64,000 nt of DNA from the NCBI RefSeq assembly GCF_937871615.1, contig NZ_CALMPA010000022.1, forward strand, positions 62,001-126,000, written 5' to 3'. Below the pieces are notes generated by a model. That model was not told the DNA's origin. It made no database searches and saw only the letters and a list, made by a program, of their open reading frames with translations. This stretch comes from an uncultured Sphingomonas sp. GTDB taxonomy: Bacteria; Pseudomonadota; Alphaproteobacteria; Sphingomonadales; Sphingomonadaceae. The position numbers and the translations under genes are program-made. Shown in pieces: positions 54,078 through 62,113 of the stretch; position 1 is the first letter of the stretch; each line of letters begins with the position of its first letter.

Positions 54078-55310
54078 ATGCGCAAGACTTTCGCGTTCGG
54101 TATGCTGCTGGCCTGTGTCGCCGCCCCCGCGCTCGCCGCCCCCAAGCCGGCCAAGGCGCCCGCCGCCGTTGCGGCCCCCGATGTGGTCGCTGCCGGGGGG
54201 CTCGTCTTCCCGTCGGCGGCGGTCGGCACGCACGGCAGCGCGCTCGATCAGGTCGATGAGATCGTGAAGACGATGGACGCCCGGCTACGCAAGGCGGGGG
54301 CCGGCGGCATCGGCAATATGATGCAGCACACCATCTATTTGAAGGATGGCGCGGCCTCGCCGATGGACGTGCTTGGCCGTTTCCATGCCGATGCGCGCAA
54401 GCTCGCGCCAAGCCTGGTCGGGCTGCCCAGCGTGGGCACGATCGTCCGCGTGCCCGAATTCGCTGACAAGAACACGCTGGTCGCGGTCGATCTGTTCGCC
54501 GGGCCGGGCAAGACCGCCGATTTCAAGCGTATCCCCTTCACCTTCGGGCCGAAGGAAATTGTCGAGACGATCGGCACCGGGCCGGTGGTATTCACCGCCG
54601 GGCTGGAAGCGATGGATTTCCAGAACGGCAAGCTTGTTCCCGGCATCGACGAGCAGATCGACGTGATCGTCGCCAAGCTGGATGGCGCGATGAAGAAGGC
54701 CGGCCTTTCGGTCGGCAACATGATTTCACACAATCTCTACGTCACGCGCGGCACCGATCCGATCAACGTGATCGAGAAGTTTCACGCCGCCACGCGCAAA
54801 TATTCGCCGGGGCTGAAGGAGCAGCCGAGCGTCGGCACGCTGGTGGTGGTTGATGGCATGGCGGTGCCGGGCTTCCTGCTGGAAATCGACGCCATCGCCA
54901 GCAAGGATGATCCCGCCACGCTGAAGCGCGTGCCGTTCACCGAAATGCCGATGGATATCGCCAAGACGGTGCAGGCCGGCTCGCTGGTGTTCGTCGCCGG
55001 CATGGAGGGCGTGGATTTCGACAAGGGCGGCAAGGTTTCGCCCGACGTGATGGAACAGGTGGACGCCTCCGCGCGCAAGATCGACGCTTCGTTGCGCGCA
55101 GCGGGCCTTTCCACCGCCGATCTCGTCAAATACAAGATGTACGTGAAGAAGGGCAACGATGCCAATGCGGTGCGCGCGCACTTCCGCAAGGCGCTGGCTA
55201 AGCTCGCCGGCGGCAAGCAGCCTCGCGCCGCCGAGACGCTGGTGGTGGTCGAAGGACTTGCCGGGCCGTCGCTGCAATTCGAGGTGACGGCTGTTGCCGC
55301 GCATCGCTGA
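54078..55310 (+). CDS. Exported protein with three tandem RidA (YjgF) domains
   Basis: 410 residues: signal peptide (FAFGMLLACVAAPALAA) followed by three RidA-like repeats, about residues 37-150, 165-285 and 300-410. Each repeat has a VVFTAGLE-like strand, a helix with DQVDEIVKTMDARLRKAG-type sequence, NMxxHxxY and a final VVDG/EI strand. RidA normally functions as a homotrimer of ~130-residue chains, so this chain looks like a covalent trimer. The conserved active-site Arg of the (A/S)R(S/T)xV strand is replaced in the repeats (PSVGT, PSVGT and AAET), so classical imine deaminase activity is doubtful; it may bind a small ligand instead. Confidence 0.83.
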   Translation: MRKTFAFGMLLACVAAPALAAPKPAKAPAAVAAPDVVAAGGLVFPSAAVGTHGSALDQVDEIVKTMDARLRKAGAGGIGNMMQHTIYLKDGAASPMDVLGRFHADARKLAPSLVGLPSVGTIVRVPEFADKNTLVAVDLFAGPGKTADFKRIPFTFGPKEIVETIGTGPVVFTAGLEAMDFQNGKLVPGIDEQIDVIVAKLDGAMKKAGLSVGNMISHNLYVTRGTDPINVIEKFHAATRKYSPGLKEQPSVGTLVVVDGMAVPGFLLEIDAIASKDDPATLKRVPFTEMPMDIAKTVQAGSLVFVAGMEGVDFDKGGKVSPDVMEQVDASARKIDASLRAAGLSTADLVKYKMYVKKGNDANAVRAHFRKALAKLAGGKQPRAAETLVVVEGLAGPSLQFEVTAVAAHR

Positions 55311-55332
55311 TTTTCAGAGGAGGAGAGGGTAG

Positions 55333-55638
55333 ATGAAGAAGATTGTTGCACTGGCGTTGATGATGGCGTTCGCCGCGCCGGCGGTTGCCCAGACCGCTCC
55401 CGCCGCCGCGCCGGCGGCACAGGCCGGCTTCACGGTTGACGGCAGCTCGATCGAGACACTCGCGGGCGATCCGCGTAGCAAGGCGGTGATCGACAAGCTG
55501 ATGCCGCAATTGCTCGGCCATCCGGCCTATGACCAGTTCAAGACGATGACGCTGAGCCAGCTCGCGCCGATGAGCCAGGGCAGCATCACCGATGATCTGC
55601 TCAAGCAGGTTCAGGCCGAACTGGCGAAGATAAAGTAA
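55333..55638 (+). CDS. Small exported helical protein of unknown function
   Basis: 101 residues: signal peptide ending APAVAQ, Ala/Pro linker, then a compact helical module (VDGSSIETLAGDPRSKAVIDKLMPQLLGHPAYDQFKTMTLSQLAPMSQGSITDDLLKQVQAELAKI). I recall similar ~65-residue modules fused to the C-termini of other sphingomonad exported proteins, but cannot confirm the family. Starts 22 bases after the RidA gene, with AGGAGAGGG upstream. Probably a partner or accessory domain supplied as a separate chain. Confidence 0.6.
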   Translation: MKKIVALALMMAFAAPAVAQTAPAAAPAAQAGFTVDGSSIETLAGDPRSKAVIDKLMPQLLGHPAYDQFKTMTLSQLAPMSQGSITDDLLKQVQAELAKIK

Positions 55639-55644
55639 CGCGTC

Positions 55645-56178
55645 ATGTCCAGGGCCGCGACCAGCGAATTCTGGAAGGATATCCCGCCGATCGCGAGGGT
55701 ATTCCGCACGGATGCGATGCCGGAAACCTATATTCCTGACGCGGCCACGGATGACGAGCGTTACTATTTTCCACTCAGCCCGACGGTCTTTTCCCGTCCG
55801 CTGTGGATATCGCCGCAGCGGAACATGTGGGCCGACATATTGATGGCGAAGGAGGCCGGCCTCGTGAACCGGCATTATCATCCGCATCAGGTGTTCGCTT
55901 ATACGATCCAGGGCCAATGGGGCTATCTGGAGCATGACTGGACCGCCAGCGCCGGGGATTTCGTTTACGAGAGCCCCGGCGAGGGCCACACGCTCGTCGC
56001 ATATGACACCGGCGTGCCGACCAAGATCATGTTCATCGTTACCGGGCCGCTGATCTGGCTCGATGAAAATGGCGAGAGCGTCGGCCATTATGACGTTCAC
56101 GATTATATCGCCGATGCCCGCGCGCATTACGATCGCGTGGGGATCGGCGCCCAATATATCGACGGTTTGTTCCGCTGA
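55645..56178 (+). CDS. Cupin of the 2,4'-dihydroxyacetophenone dioxygenase family
   Basis: 177 residues, no signal peptide, same length as the characterised 2,4'-dihydroxyacetophenone dioxygenase (DAD). The iron site is formed by NRHYHPHQVFAYTIQGQWGYLEHDW and the second cupin motif AGDFVYESPGEGHTLVA. DAD cleaves the C-C bond of 2,4'-dihydroxyacetophenone to 4-hydroxybenzoate and formate. Family members of other specificity exist, so the reaction here is predicted as C-C cleavage of an aryl ketone at best. Start ATG 55645 is 6 bases after the previous stop; ribosome-binding site weak, translational coupling likely. Confidence 0.72.
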   Translation: MSRAATSEFWKDIPPIARVFRTDAMPETYIPDAATDDERYYFPLSPTVFSRPLWISPQRNMWADILMAKEAGLVNRHYHPHQVFAYTIQGQWGYLEHDWTASAGDFVYESPGEGHTLVAYDTGVPTKIMFIVTGPLIWLDENGESVGHYDVHDYIADARAHYDRVGIGAQYIDGLFR

Positions 56179-56381
56179 CCGGCGAACAGGGGAAACGCGA
56201 TTTTCTTGGGGGCGGAATGCCAGTCGCGGCGACGGCGCGGGGACGAGCCGCGTTCCCGCCCGGCGCGAAATTATCGTTGATCGCGCCATGGCCGGGCATC
56301 ACTTCTTGTCTGGAAATACCGGAAAAGCTCTCTTATAGGCTCGCCTCGTTCGATTGCAGGCGGCTGAACGCTGATCGACAT

Positions 56382-56468
56382 GCGGGTGTGGCGGAACTGG
56401 TAGACGCAGCGGACTCAAAATCCGCCTCTGGCAACAGATTGTCGGTTCGAGTCCGACCACCCGTACCA
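56382..56468 (+). tRNA. tRNA-Leu (CAA anticodon), CCA encoded
   Basis: 87 bases. Acceptor GCGGGTG (56382-56388) pairs with CACCCGT (56458-56464, G-U at the first pair), discriminator A, CCA encoded at 56466-56468. Anticodon stem GCGGA/TCCGC encloses loop CTCAAAA, giving CAA (reads UUG). T-arm GTCGG-TTCGAGT-CCGAC. A long variable arm fits class II tRNA-Leu. A TTATAG (56333-56338) upstream may be its -10. Confidence 0.95.
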
Positions 56469-56549
56469 ACAGGCGCGACGCCGCCGGCTTGAAATCCCGC
56501 TCTCCTTTGTCCATCGGCGATCGCGAAAAGATCGTAGAGAGGATTAGGC

Positions 56550-57329
56550 ATGACAAAGCGGTTCGCGGGCAAGCACGTATTCGTGGCGGGTGCCTCCAGC
56601 GGGATCAATCTCGGGATCGCGCACGGGTTCGCGGCGGAAGGCGCGAAGCTCACCGTGCTGAGCCGCAGCGAGGAGAAAATTCAGGCAGCGGCGCAGGAGT
56701 TGCGCGATGCGGGCGCCGAGGCGCTGGGGATCGCGTGCGACGTGCGCGATTATCCGGGGCTGGAGGCCGCCTATGCGCAGGCGGTGGCGGCGCACGGGCC
56801 GATCGACGTGCTGATCTCCGGCGCGGCGGGCAATTTCCTCGCGCCCGCGACGAAGCTGAGCGCCAATGCCTTCAAAACGGTGGTTGATATCGACCTGCTC
56901 GGCACGTTCAACGTGTTCCGCGCGAGTTGGGACCATATCGTGAAGCCGGGCGCGTCGCTGATCGCGATCACCGCCGGGCAGGCGATTCATCCGATGAGCT
57001 TCCAGATCCATGCCTGCGCGGCCAAGGCGGGCGTCAACATGGTGACCAAATGCCTCGCGCTCGAATGGGGGCCGGCGGGCGTGCGGGTCAACGCGATCTC
57101 GCCGGGGCCGATCGGCGATACCGAGGGGATGCGCCGGCTCGCCGATCCGGCGCGCGAGCAGCAGATCAAGGGGCGGCTGGCGCTGCGCGATTATGGCGCG
57201 AAGAAGGATATCGCCGATGCGGCGATCTTCCTCGCCAGCGCGGAGGCGAAATATATCACCGGCACGATCCTGAACGTCGATGGCGGCTCCGATCTGGGTG
57301 ACGCCAGCGCCAACGCTCTGCCGGAATGA
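56550..57329 (+). CDS. SDR-family oxidoreductase, 2,4-dienoyl-CoA-reductase (DECR2)-like
   Basis: 259 residues. FVAGASSGINLGIAHGFAAEGAKLTVLSR is the TGxxxGxG-type NADP site; CDVRDYPGLEAAY, the SGAAGNFLAPATKLS segment, FKTVVDIDLLGTFNVFRA and EWGPAGVRVNAISPGPIGDTEGMRRL follow. GAAGNFLAP and GPIGDTEGMRRL are features of peroxisomal-type 2,4-dienoyl-CoA reductases. As in that subgroup, the usual catalytic Tyr of YxxxK is not Tyr (HACAAKAGV keeps only Lys). Likely role: unsaturated acyl-CoA metabolism. First protein gene after the tRNA; ATG follows a weak AGAGGATTAGG leader. Confidence 0.82.
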   Translation: MTKRFAGKHVFVAGASSGINLGIAHGFAAEGAKLTVLSRSEEKIQAAAQELRDAGAEALGIACDVRDYPGLEAAYAQAVAAHGPIDVLISGAAGNFLAPATKLSANAFKTVVDIDLLGTFNVFRASWDHIVKPGASLIAITAGQAIHPMSFQIHACAAKAGVNMVTKCLALEWGPAGVRVNAISPGPIGDTEGMRRLADPAREQQIKGRLALRDYGAKKDIADAAIFLASAEAKYITGTILNVDGGSDLGDASANALPE

Positions 57330-57333
57330 CGGC

Positions 57334-57795
57334 TTAGCCGGCCGGTCGCGGCGCGATGCCGAGATCGGCCGGGCCGAACGCATCGGGGAGCAGTTCGGAG
57401 AGGCGGTAGGTGACCACCGCATCGCCCTCCGCCGCGCCGCAATGGACCATCAGGTCACGGCCGCCCATTTGCGCGGCCTCGTTGAGCACCTGACGACAGC
57501 GGCCGCACGGATTGACCGTGCCGGTGCCGGTTGGCGTGCCATGCGCGTCCATCATCCCGCCGATCACCGCGACTTCGACGATATCGTTCAGCCGGCCCGC
57601 AGCGCTGGCGCTCGCCACCGCGACCGTCTCGGCGCAGAGCGACAGGCCGTAGCTCGCATTCTCGAAGTTCGCGCCGGTCACCAACGATCCGTCGCGCATC
57701 AGCAGCGCGGCGCCGACCGCGAAGCGCGAATAGGGGGCGTGGGCGTGAAGTGCTGCGGCGCGGGCGGCGGCGATCAGCGCGTTGCGGTCAGTCAT
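57334..57795 (-). CDS. cdd: Cytidine deaminase
   Basis: 153 residues. NALIAAARAAALHAHAPYSRFAVGAALLMRDG is the family start, FENASYGLSLCAETVAVASA holds the zinc-ligand Cys and catalytic Glu, and VNPCGRCRQVLNEAA the two further zinc-ligand Cys. It deaminates (deoxy)cytidine to (deoxy)uridine for pyrimidine salvage. ATG 57795 overlaps the stop of the upstream GH25-like gene by 4 bases. Converges on the SDR gene with almost no gap (stop 57334 vs 57329). Confidence 0.95.
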   Translation of the reverse strand: MTDRNALIAAARAAALHAHAPYSRFAVGAALLMRDGSLVTGANFENASYGLSLCAETVAVASASAAGRLNDIVEVAVIGGMMDAHGTPTGTGTVNPCGRCRQVLNEAAQMGGRDLMVHCGAAEGDAVVTYRLSELLPDAFGPADLGIAPRPAG

Positions 57796-58466
57796 GGAGC
57801 GGCGACGTCCCAATTGGCGGGGCCGTCGATCCCGTCGACCCGGCGCATGTCGTTGGCGCGCCACATCCGCCACGGCCTGGCCGTATAGGAGGGCGCGATG
57901 AAATTGCCGCTCGCCCACAGATTGCGGGGCAAAGCGGCGCTGATATCATAATCCGATTCCACCGCGCGCGCGATGCGCAGCAGCACGGGCTTGCGCATAT
58001 GCGCTTCGATCGTGGCGGCGAGCAGCCGCAAATCCGCGAGCAGAGCGTCGCGCTCGGGGCGGATCGCGCAGCCGGGATCGTAGCCGATGTCGATCGCCAC
58101 CGGCAGCGCGCCCGCATCGGCGGGCACGAAGGTGTTGAACGCATTGGCCTGTTCGCGCGCCGGCTGGCAGAACGAATAGACGTGGATCGCGCCGCGCCGC
58201 ATCCCTGCCGCCTCCACGCTGCGCCAGTTCGTTTCGAATGCCTGATCGCGCTCATTCGCGCCGCGCGTCGCCACCAGATAGGCGAAATCGGCACCCGCCG
58301 CGGATACCGCGTTCCACTCGATCTCCCCGTCGCTGGCGCTGACATCGACGCCCTGCACCGGATAGCGTTCCGTCGACGGATGCCAGTGCGTCGCATATTG
58401 CCACGCGGCGGCCCCCGCCAGCGCAAGCGCCGCCACGATCAGCACGAAACGCCCCAACCCCCACAT
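57792..58466 (-). CDS. GH25 (lysozyme)-like membrane-anchored protein with altered active site
   Basis: 224 residues. N-terminal TM/signal (FVLIVAALALAGAAAWQYAT), then a GH25 barrel: PVQGVDVSASDGEIEWNAVSAAGADFAYLVATRGANERD, FETNWRSVEAAGMRRGAIHVYSFCQPAREQANAF, ALPVAIDIGYDPGC and YDISAALPRNLWASGNFIAPSY. GH25 muramidases use an Asp early in GVDVS and a D-x-E pair; here the second motif reads DIG, so the usual catalytic Glu is missing. Cysteines near PGC and SFC could form a disulfide. It probably sits in the envelope; hydrolytic activity is uncertain. Overlaps cdd by 4 bases. Confidence 0.78.
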   Translation of the reverse strand: MWGLGRFVLIVAALALAGAAAWQYATHWHPSTERYPVQGVDVSASDGEIEWNAVSAAGADFAYLVATRGANERDQAFETNWRSVEAAGMRRGAIHVYSFCQPAREQANAFNTFVPADAGALPVAIDIGYDPGCAIRPERDALLADLRLLAATIEAHMRKPVLLRIARAVESDYDISAALPRNLWASGNFIAPSYTARPWRMWRANDMRRVDGIDGPANWDVAAP

Positions 58467-58470
58467 TATA

Positions 58471-58953
58471 TCAACCCTTGATGTGCAGCACGCAGATGAG
58501 CGTGAACAGGCGACGCGCCGTATCGAAATCGACCTCGATCTTGTCCGTCAGCCGCTCTTTCAGCAGCTCCGCCGCGTCATTATGAATCGCCCGGCGGGCC
58601 ATATCGACCGTCTCGATCTGTTGCGGGGTCGATTGGCGGATCGCCTGAAAATAGCTGTCGCAGATCGCGAAATAATCACGGATCGGGCGGCGGAAACGCC
58701 CCATCGCGATGATATGCGTTTCCAGCGGTGTGCCGTTCTCGCGCCGGATCGCCATCGCCAGTCGGCCTTCTTCCACCGACAGCGCGAGGCGATAGGGGCC
58801 GGCATAACCATCGGGGTGAGCGCGTTGCGGCGCGAAATGATTGCCCTCGATCAGATCGAAGATCGCGATCCGCCGTTCCTGCTCGATATCGGCGGAGCGC
58901 CACAGGATCGTGCGCTCGTCCAGCTCGACATCAATGATCCGCGGATCGGCCAT
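58471..58953 (-). CDS. UPF0262 family protein
   Basis: 160 residues, conserved across Alphaproteobacteria: RIIDVELDERTILWRSADIEQERRIAIFDLIEGNHFAPQ, GPYRLALSVEEGRLAMAIR, ETHIIAMGRFRRPIRDYFAICDSYFQAIR and IETVDMARRAIHNDAAELLKERLTDKIEVDFDTARRLFTLICVLHIKG. The family has no established function. ATG 58953 chosen from the conserved MADPRIIDVELDE start; a frame upstream reads as 15 extra residues. Lies directly upstream of the GH25-like gene and opposite dnaB. Confidence 0.9.
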   Translation of the reverse strand: MADPRIIDVELDERTILWRSADIEQERRIAIFDLIEGNHFAPQRAHPDGYAGPYRLALSVEEGRLAMAIRRENGTPLETHIIAMGRFRRPIRDYFAICDSYFQAIRQSTPQQIETVDMARRAIHNDAAELLKERLTDKIEVDFDTARRLFTLICVLHIKG

Positions 58954-59054
58954 TGTCGTTGCGATAGAGGCGAACGGGCCGCGCGACAATCTATCCACAT
59001 CATTCGTCGCAATCCGGTTTGAGCGCGGTGCGGCGGGAAGGTAGAAGCTGCCCG

Positions 59055-60551
59055 ATGGCCACTCTCGCGTTTCAGAACCCGGCGGCGAACCCCGCCGAGC
59101 CGATCCATTTGCCGCGCAACGTGGAGGCGGAGGCGGCGTTGCTTGGCGCGATGATGATCGACAATCGCCTGGCGGACGACATCGCCGACCGGCTCGATCC
59201 CGCCCATTTCTACGAGCCGCTGCACGGTCGCATCTTCGCCGCGATCAAGACGCTGCGTGGCAACGACATGCTCGCCACCCCGGTGACGTTGCGCCCGATG
59301 TTCGAGGCGGACGAGGGGATGAAGGAACTGGGCGGCCCGGCCTATCTCGCCAGCCTCACCGGATCGGGCGCGGGCCTGATCGGCGCGCGGCAGTTCGCGC
59401 AGCAGATCTACGATCTTGCGATGCTCCGCGCGCTGGTGTCGGTCGGGCGTACATTGGTCGATCGTGCGATGGACACGTCGGAGGAGGTCAATCCGCGCGC
59501 GCAGATCGAGGCGGCGGAGGAGGAATTATTCAAGGTCGCCGGCGATGGCGGGGCGGAAAACAGCGTCAAGACGTTCGTTCAGGCCACCACCATGGCGGTG
59601 AAGATGGCGGAGCGCGCGCTCAATTCGGGCGGCAACCTGTCGGGCGTCACCACGGGTCTCGATTCGGTCAATTCCAAGATCGGCGGTATGCACCATTCGG
59701 ATCTGATGATCCTCGCCGGGCGCCCCGGCATGGGCAAGACCTCGCTCGCCACCAATATCGCCTTCAATGCGGCGCGTCGCTGGATGCGCGACATGGAGGA
59801 CGGCATTCCGCCATCGCAGTCGGTTGGCGCGAAGGTCGCTTTCTTCAGCCTCGAAATGTCCGCCGATCAGCTTGCGACGCGCATTCTCGCCGAACAATCG
59901 GGGATCAGTTCGGAAGCGCTGCGCATGGGCAAGATCAGCCGCGCGGAGTTTGAAAAGCTCGCGACGGCGGCGGCGGAACTCGAAAACCTGCCCTTGTTCA
60001 TCGACGATACCGGCGGGCTTTCGATCAGTGCCCTGCACACCCGCGTGCGCCGGCTCCAGCGGCGGCACAATAATGAGCTGGGGCTGGTGGTGGTCGATTA
60101 CCTCCAGTTGCTGACCGGAAGCGGCAAGACCGGCGACGGCAATCGCGTGCAGGAAATCTCGGAGATTTCGCGCGGGCTGAAGACGCTGGCGAAGGAAATG
60201 AACGTGCCGGTGCTGGCGCTTTCCCAGCTCAGCCGCGCGGTCGAGCAGCGCGAGGACAAGCGCCCGCAGCTTTCCGATCTTCGCGAATCCGGCTCGATCG
60301 AGCAGGATGCCGATATGGTGTGGTTCGTGTTCCGCGAGGATTATTACGTCGGGCAGAAGGAGCCGAAGCGCCCGATGGAGGGCGACGACACCCGCGTGTT
60401 CGAGGATCACGCCAAATGGGCAAGCGACATGGAGCGCGTGTTCGGTCTTGCCGAACTGATCGTCGCCAAGCAGCGCCACGGCTCCACTGGCAAGGTGGTG
60501 TTGCGTTTCGATCCGACGATCACCCGCTTCAGCGACTATGCCGGCTATTGA
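59055..60551 (+). CDS. dnaB: Replicative DNA helicase DnaB
   Basis: 498 residues. N-terminal domain LPRNVEAEAALLGAMMIDN and HFYEPLHGRIFAAI, then the RecA-like motor: Walker A GRPGMGKTSLATNIAFNAA, FSLEMSADQLATRIL, GLVVVDYLQLL (Walker B), VPVLALSQLSRAVEQREDKRPQLSDLRESGSIEQDADMVWFVFREDYY and a C-terminal KQRHGSTGKVVLRFDP. DnaB unwinds DNA at the replication fork as a hexamer. An insert (GDDTRVFEDHAKWASDMERVFG) before the final motif is seen in alphaproteobacterial DnaB. ATG 59055; the frame is open 12 codons further upstream. Confidence 0.97.
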   Translation: MATLAFQNPAANPAEPIHLPRNVEAEAALLGAMMIDNRLADDIADRLDPAHFYEPLHGRIFAAIKTLRGNDMLATPVTLRPMFEADEGMKELGGPAYLASLTGSGAGLIGARQFAQQIYDLAMLRALVSVGRTLVDRAMDTSEEVNPRAQIEAAEEELFKVAGDGGAENSVKTFVQATTMAVKMAERALNSGGNLSGVTTGLDSVNSKIGGMHHSDLMILAGRPGMGKTSLATNIAFNAARRWMRDMEDGIPPSQSVGAKVAFFSLEMSADQLATRILAEQSGISSEALRMGKISRAEFEKLATAAAELENLPLFIDDTGGLSISALHTRVRRLQRRHNNELGLVVVDYLQLLTGSGKTGDGNRVQEISEISRGLKTLAKEMNVPVLALSQLSRAVEQREDKRPQLSDLRESGSIEQDADMVWFVFREDYYVGQKEPKRPMEGDDTRVFEDHAKWASDMERVFGLAELIVAKQRHGSTGKVVLRFDPTITRFSDYAGY

Positions 60552-60564
60552 AGGGAGGGGCTGG

Positions 60565-61011
60565 ATGCCACGGATCAATCTCGCAGCGATTCCAAGGGAG
60601 ACCGGCAGCGGCTATCCGGCACCCTTCGATCGGGCCGCCGACGGGCGCGTCTATCGCCGGCTGGATGGCGCGGGCGGGATCACCGATTTCCACGTCAGCC
60701 ATGTCGAGCTGGCGGAGGGGGCATGGTCCAGCCAGCGCCACTGGCATGAGGGGGAGGATGAGTTCCTCGTCATGCTGAGCGGCGCGGCGACACTGATCGA
60801 CGATGCCGGTGAAACCGCGCTCGCGGCGGGCGATTGCGTTGCCTTTCCCAAGGGCGACGGCAATGGCCATCATCTGATCGGCGGCGCCGGCGGCTGCGTT
60901 TTCGTGGTGTGGAGCCGGCCCGAAACCACGACATGTCATTATCCGGATATTGATCTCGTGCTCGATGGCGCCAGCGGGCGATATATGCGCAAGGACGGGA
61001 CGGCGTATTGA
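60565..61011 (+). CDS. Cupin-domain protein of unknown function
   Basis: 148 residues. Single cupin with SQRHWHEGEDEFLVMLSG (His-x-His, Glu) and GDCVAFPKGDGNGHHLIGG; the start PRINLAAIPRETGSGYPAPFD and end DIDLVLDGASGRYMRKDGTAY match a widespread proteobacterial group of stand-alone cupins without known reaction. It starts 13 bases after dnaB with a strong GGGAGGGG and may be co-transcribed. Not related to the dioxygenase-type cupins at 24.2 and 55.6 kb. Confidence 0.8.
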   Translation: MPRINLAAIPRETGSGYPAPFDRAADGRVYRRLDGAGGITDFHVSHVELAEGAWSSQRHWHEGEDEFLVMLSGAATLIDDAGETALAAGDCVAFPKGDGNGHHLIGGAGGCVFVVWSRPETTTCHYPDIDLVLDGASGRYMRKDGTAY

Positions 61012-61132
61012 TCGCGCACGCGCGGGGCTTTGCCCTTGCCACATGGGCGGCGGCGGGTGATCTTACGGCGGGTCAGGCAAAGGCATACAACGAGTCGCGT
61101 CGCCGGTTTGTGTCGAGCGTGGGAGGTGTCTG

Positions 61133-61777
61133 GTGAGCGTCAGTTATGATCGGCGGTCGCAATTGCCCCATGACGTGCCGGTCGTGCATGTCCTCCGCCG
61201 AACCACGATCAGTTTCGGCGCATTCCATATCGTCCGCGAGGAGCATCGCTATGGCGGGCAAGGGGGCGGCAAGCCGCTCGCGCGTCGCCGTCGCTTCGGG
61301 AACTGGTATCCGACTGGCCTGGCCGCACTGCTCTGCGTGGGGGCGGGCGGGATCGCGCTTGCCGCGACCGGGGTGCCGGTGAAGGGCGATTATGTCGTCA
61401 GCCTCCCCGTGCCCGATCGCGCGCCGATGACGACGATTCATCGCGCGAACAAGGCGCCCGCCCGACATGCGCATCGCGCAGCGCCCGCGCCCGAACCGGC
61501 GGCAACCGCGATCGCGGATAAGGCCGAGATCGCCGCCACGCCCGATCAGGGCGCGGCAAGGCTCAGCCGCGCGACCGCGATCGAGGCGGCGCTGCGTTCG
61601 GGCGAGATGCAGGAATGGAGCGCCGGAACGTCGGGCGAGGGCGGTTTCGTGGTTGCGGGGCCATCCGATCGCGTCGGCGCGCGGGCCTGCCGCGATCTGT
61701 CGATCCTCACGCGCGCGCCGGGCTTGCCCGACCGGGTCGATCAGCGCCGCGAGTGTCGCACGCATATTCCGGGTTGA
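61133..61777 (+). CDS. Hypothetical single-pass membrane protein
   Basis: 214 residues, GTG start seven bases after GGGAGG. Basic N-terminal ~60 residues (RRRRFGNWY), one TM helix (LAALLCVGAGGIALAATG), then an Ala/Pro/His-rich linker and a C-terminal part ending ACRDLSILTRAPGLPDRVDQRRECRTHIPG. The paired Cys and CRDLS/RRECR pattern recalls outer-membrane surface-antigen tails, but the match is weak. No function assigned. High Arg/Ala content is normal for the GC content here. Confidence 0.5.
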   Translation: MSVSYDRRSQLPHDVPVVHVLRRTTISFGAFHIVREEHRYGGQGGGKPLARRRRFGNWYPTGLAALLCVGAGGIALAATGVPVKGDYVVSLPVPDRAPMTTIHRANKAPARHAHRAAPAPEPAATAIADKAEIAATPDQGAARLSRATAIEAALRSGEMQEWSAGTSGEGGFVVAGPSDRVGARACRDLSILTRAPGLPDRVDQRRECRTHIPG

Positions 61778-61823
61778 TGGCGGCGAGACACCGGCAACGG
61801 TTATCGAGCGGGAAGGGTGGGAA

Positions 61824-62075
61824 TCAGCGCCGTTTCCGGTCGCGCGCGTCGCGCTGCCGCAGATATGCCACCAGCGTCGCGACGCTGAGGTTCAGGGCCA
61901 GCGCGGCGGCGATGATCCACAGCAATGTCGTCATGCGCTCGTCCCCGGTGGGGCAGGCGTCGCCCGACGCCGGGAGGCAGCCGCCGACGAACGTGCTCAG
62001 CACCATCAGCCCGGCGAGCAGCCAGATCGTGGCGGTAAGCGCCCATCCCAGGCCCGTGATGCTTTCGCGTGGCAT
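61824..62075 (-). CDS. Small two-TM membrane protein, unknown function
   Basis: 83 residues with two hydrophobic helices (GLGWALTATIWLLAGLMVLSTFVG and TTLLWIIAAALALNLSVATLVAYL) separated by a short Cys-containing loop (GGCLPASGDACPTGDERM) and ending in a basic tail. ATG 62075 is chosen because residues before it lack conservation or leader. Lies downstream of cysH on the same strand, 38 bases after it. No recognised family. Confidence 0.45.
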   Translation of the reverse strand: MPRESITGLGWALTATIWLLAGLMVLSTFVGGCLPASGDACPTGDERMTTLLWIIAAALALNLSVATLVAYLRQRDARDRKRR

Positions 62076-62113
62076 TGTGCCTTCCCCTGAAATTGGGCCG
62101 CAACCCGCGTTCG

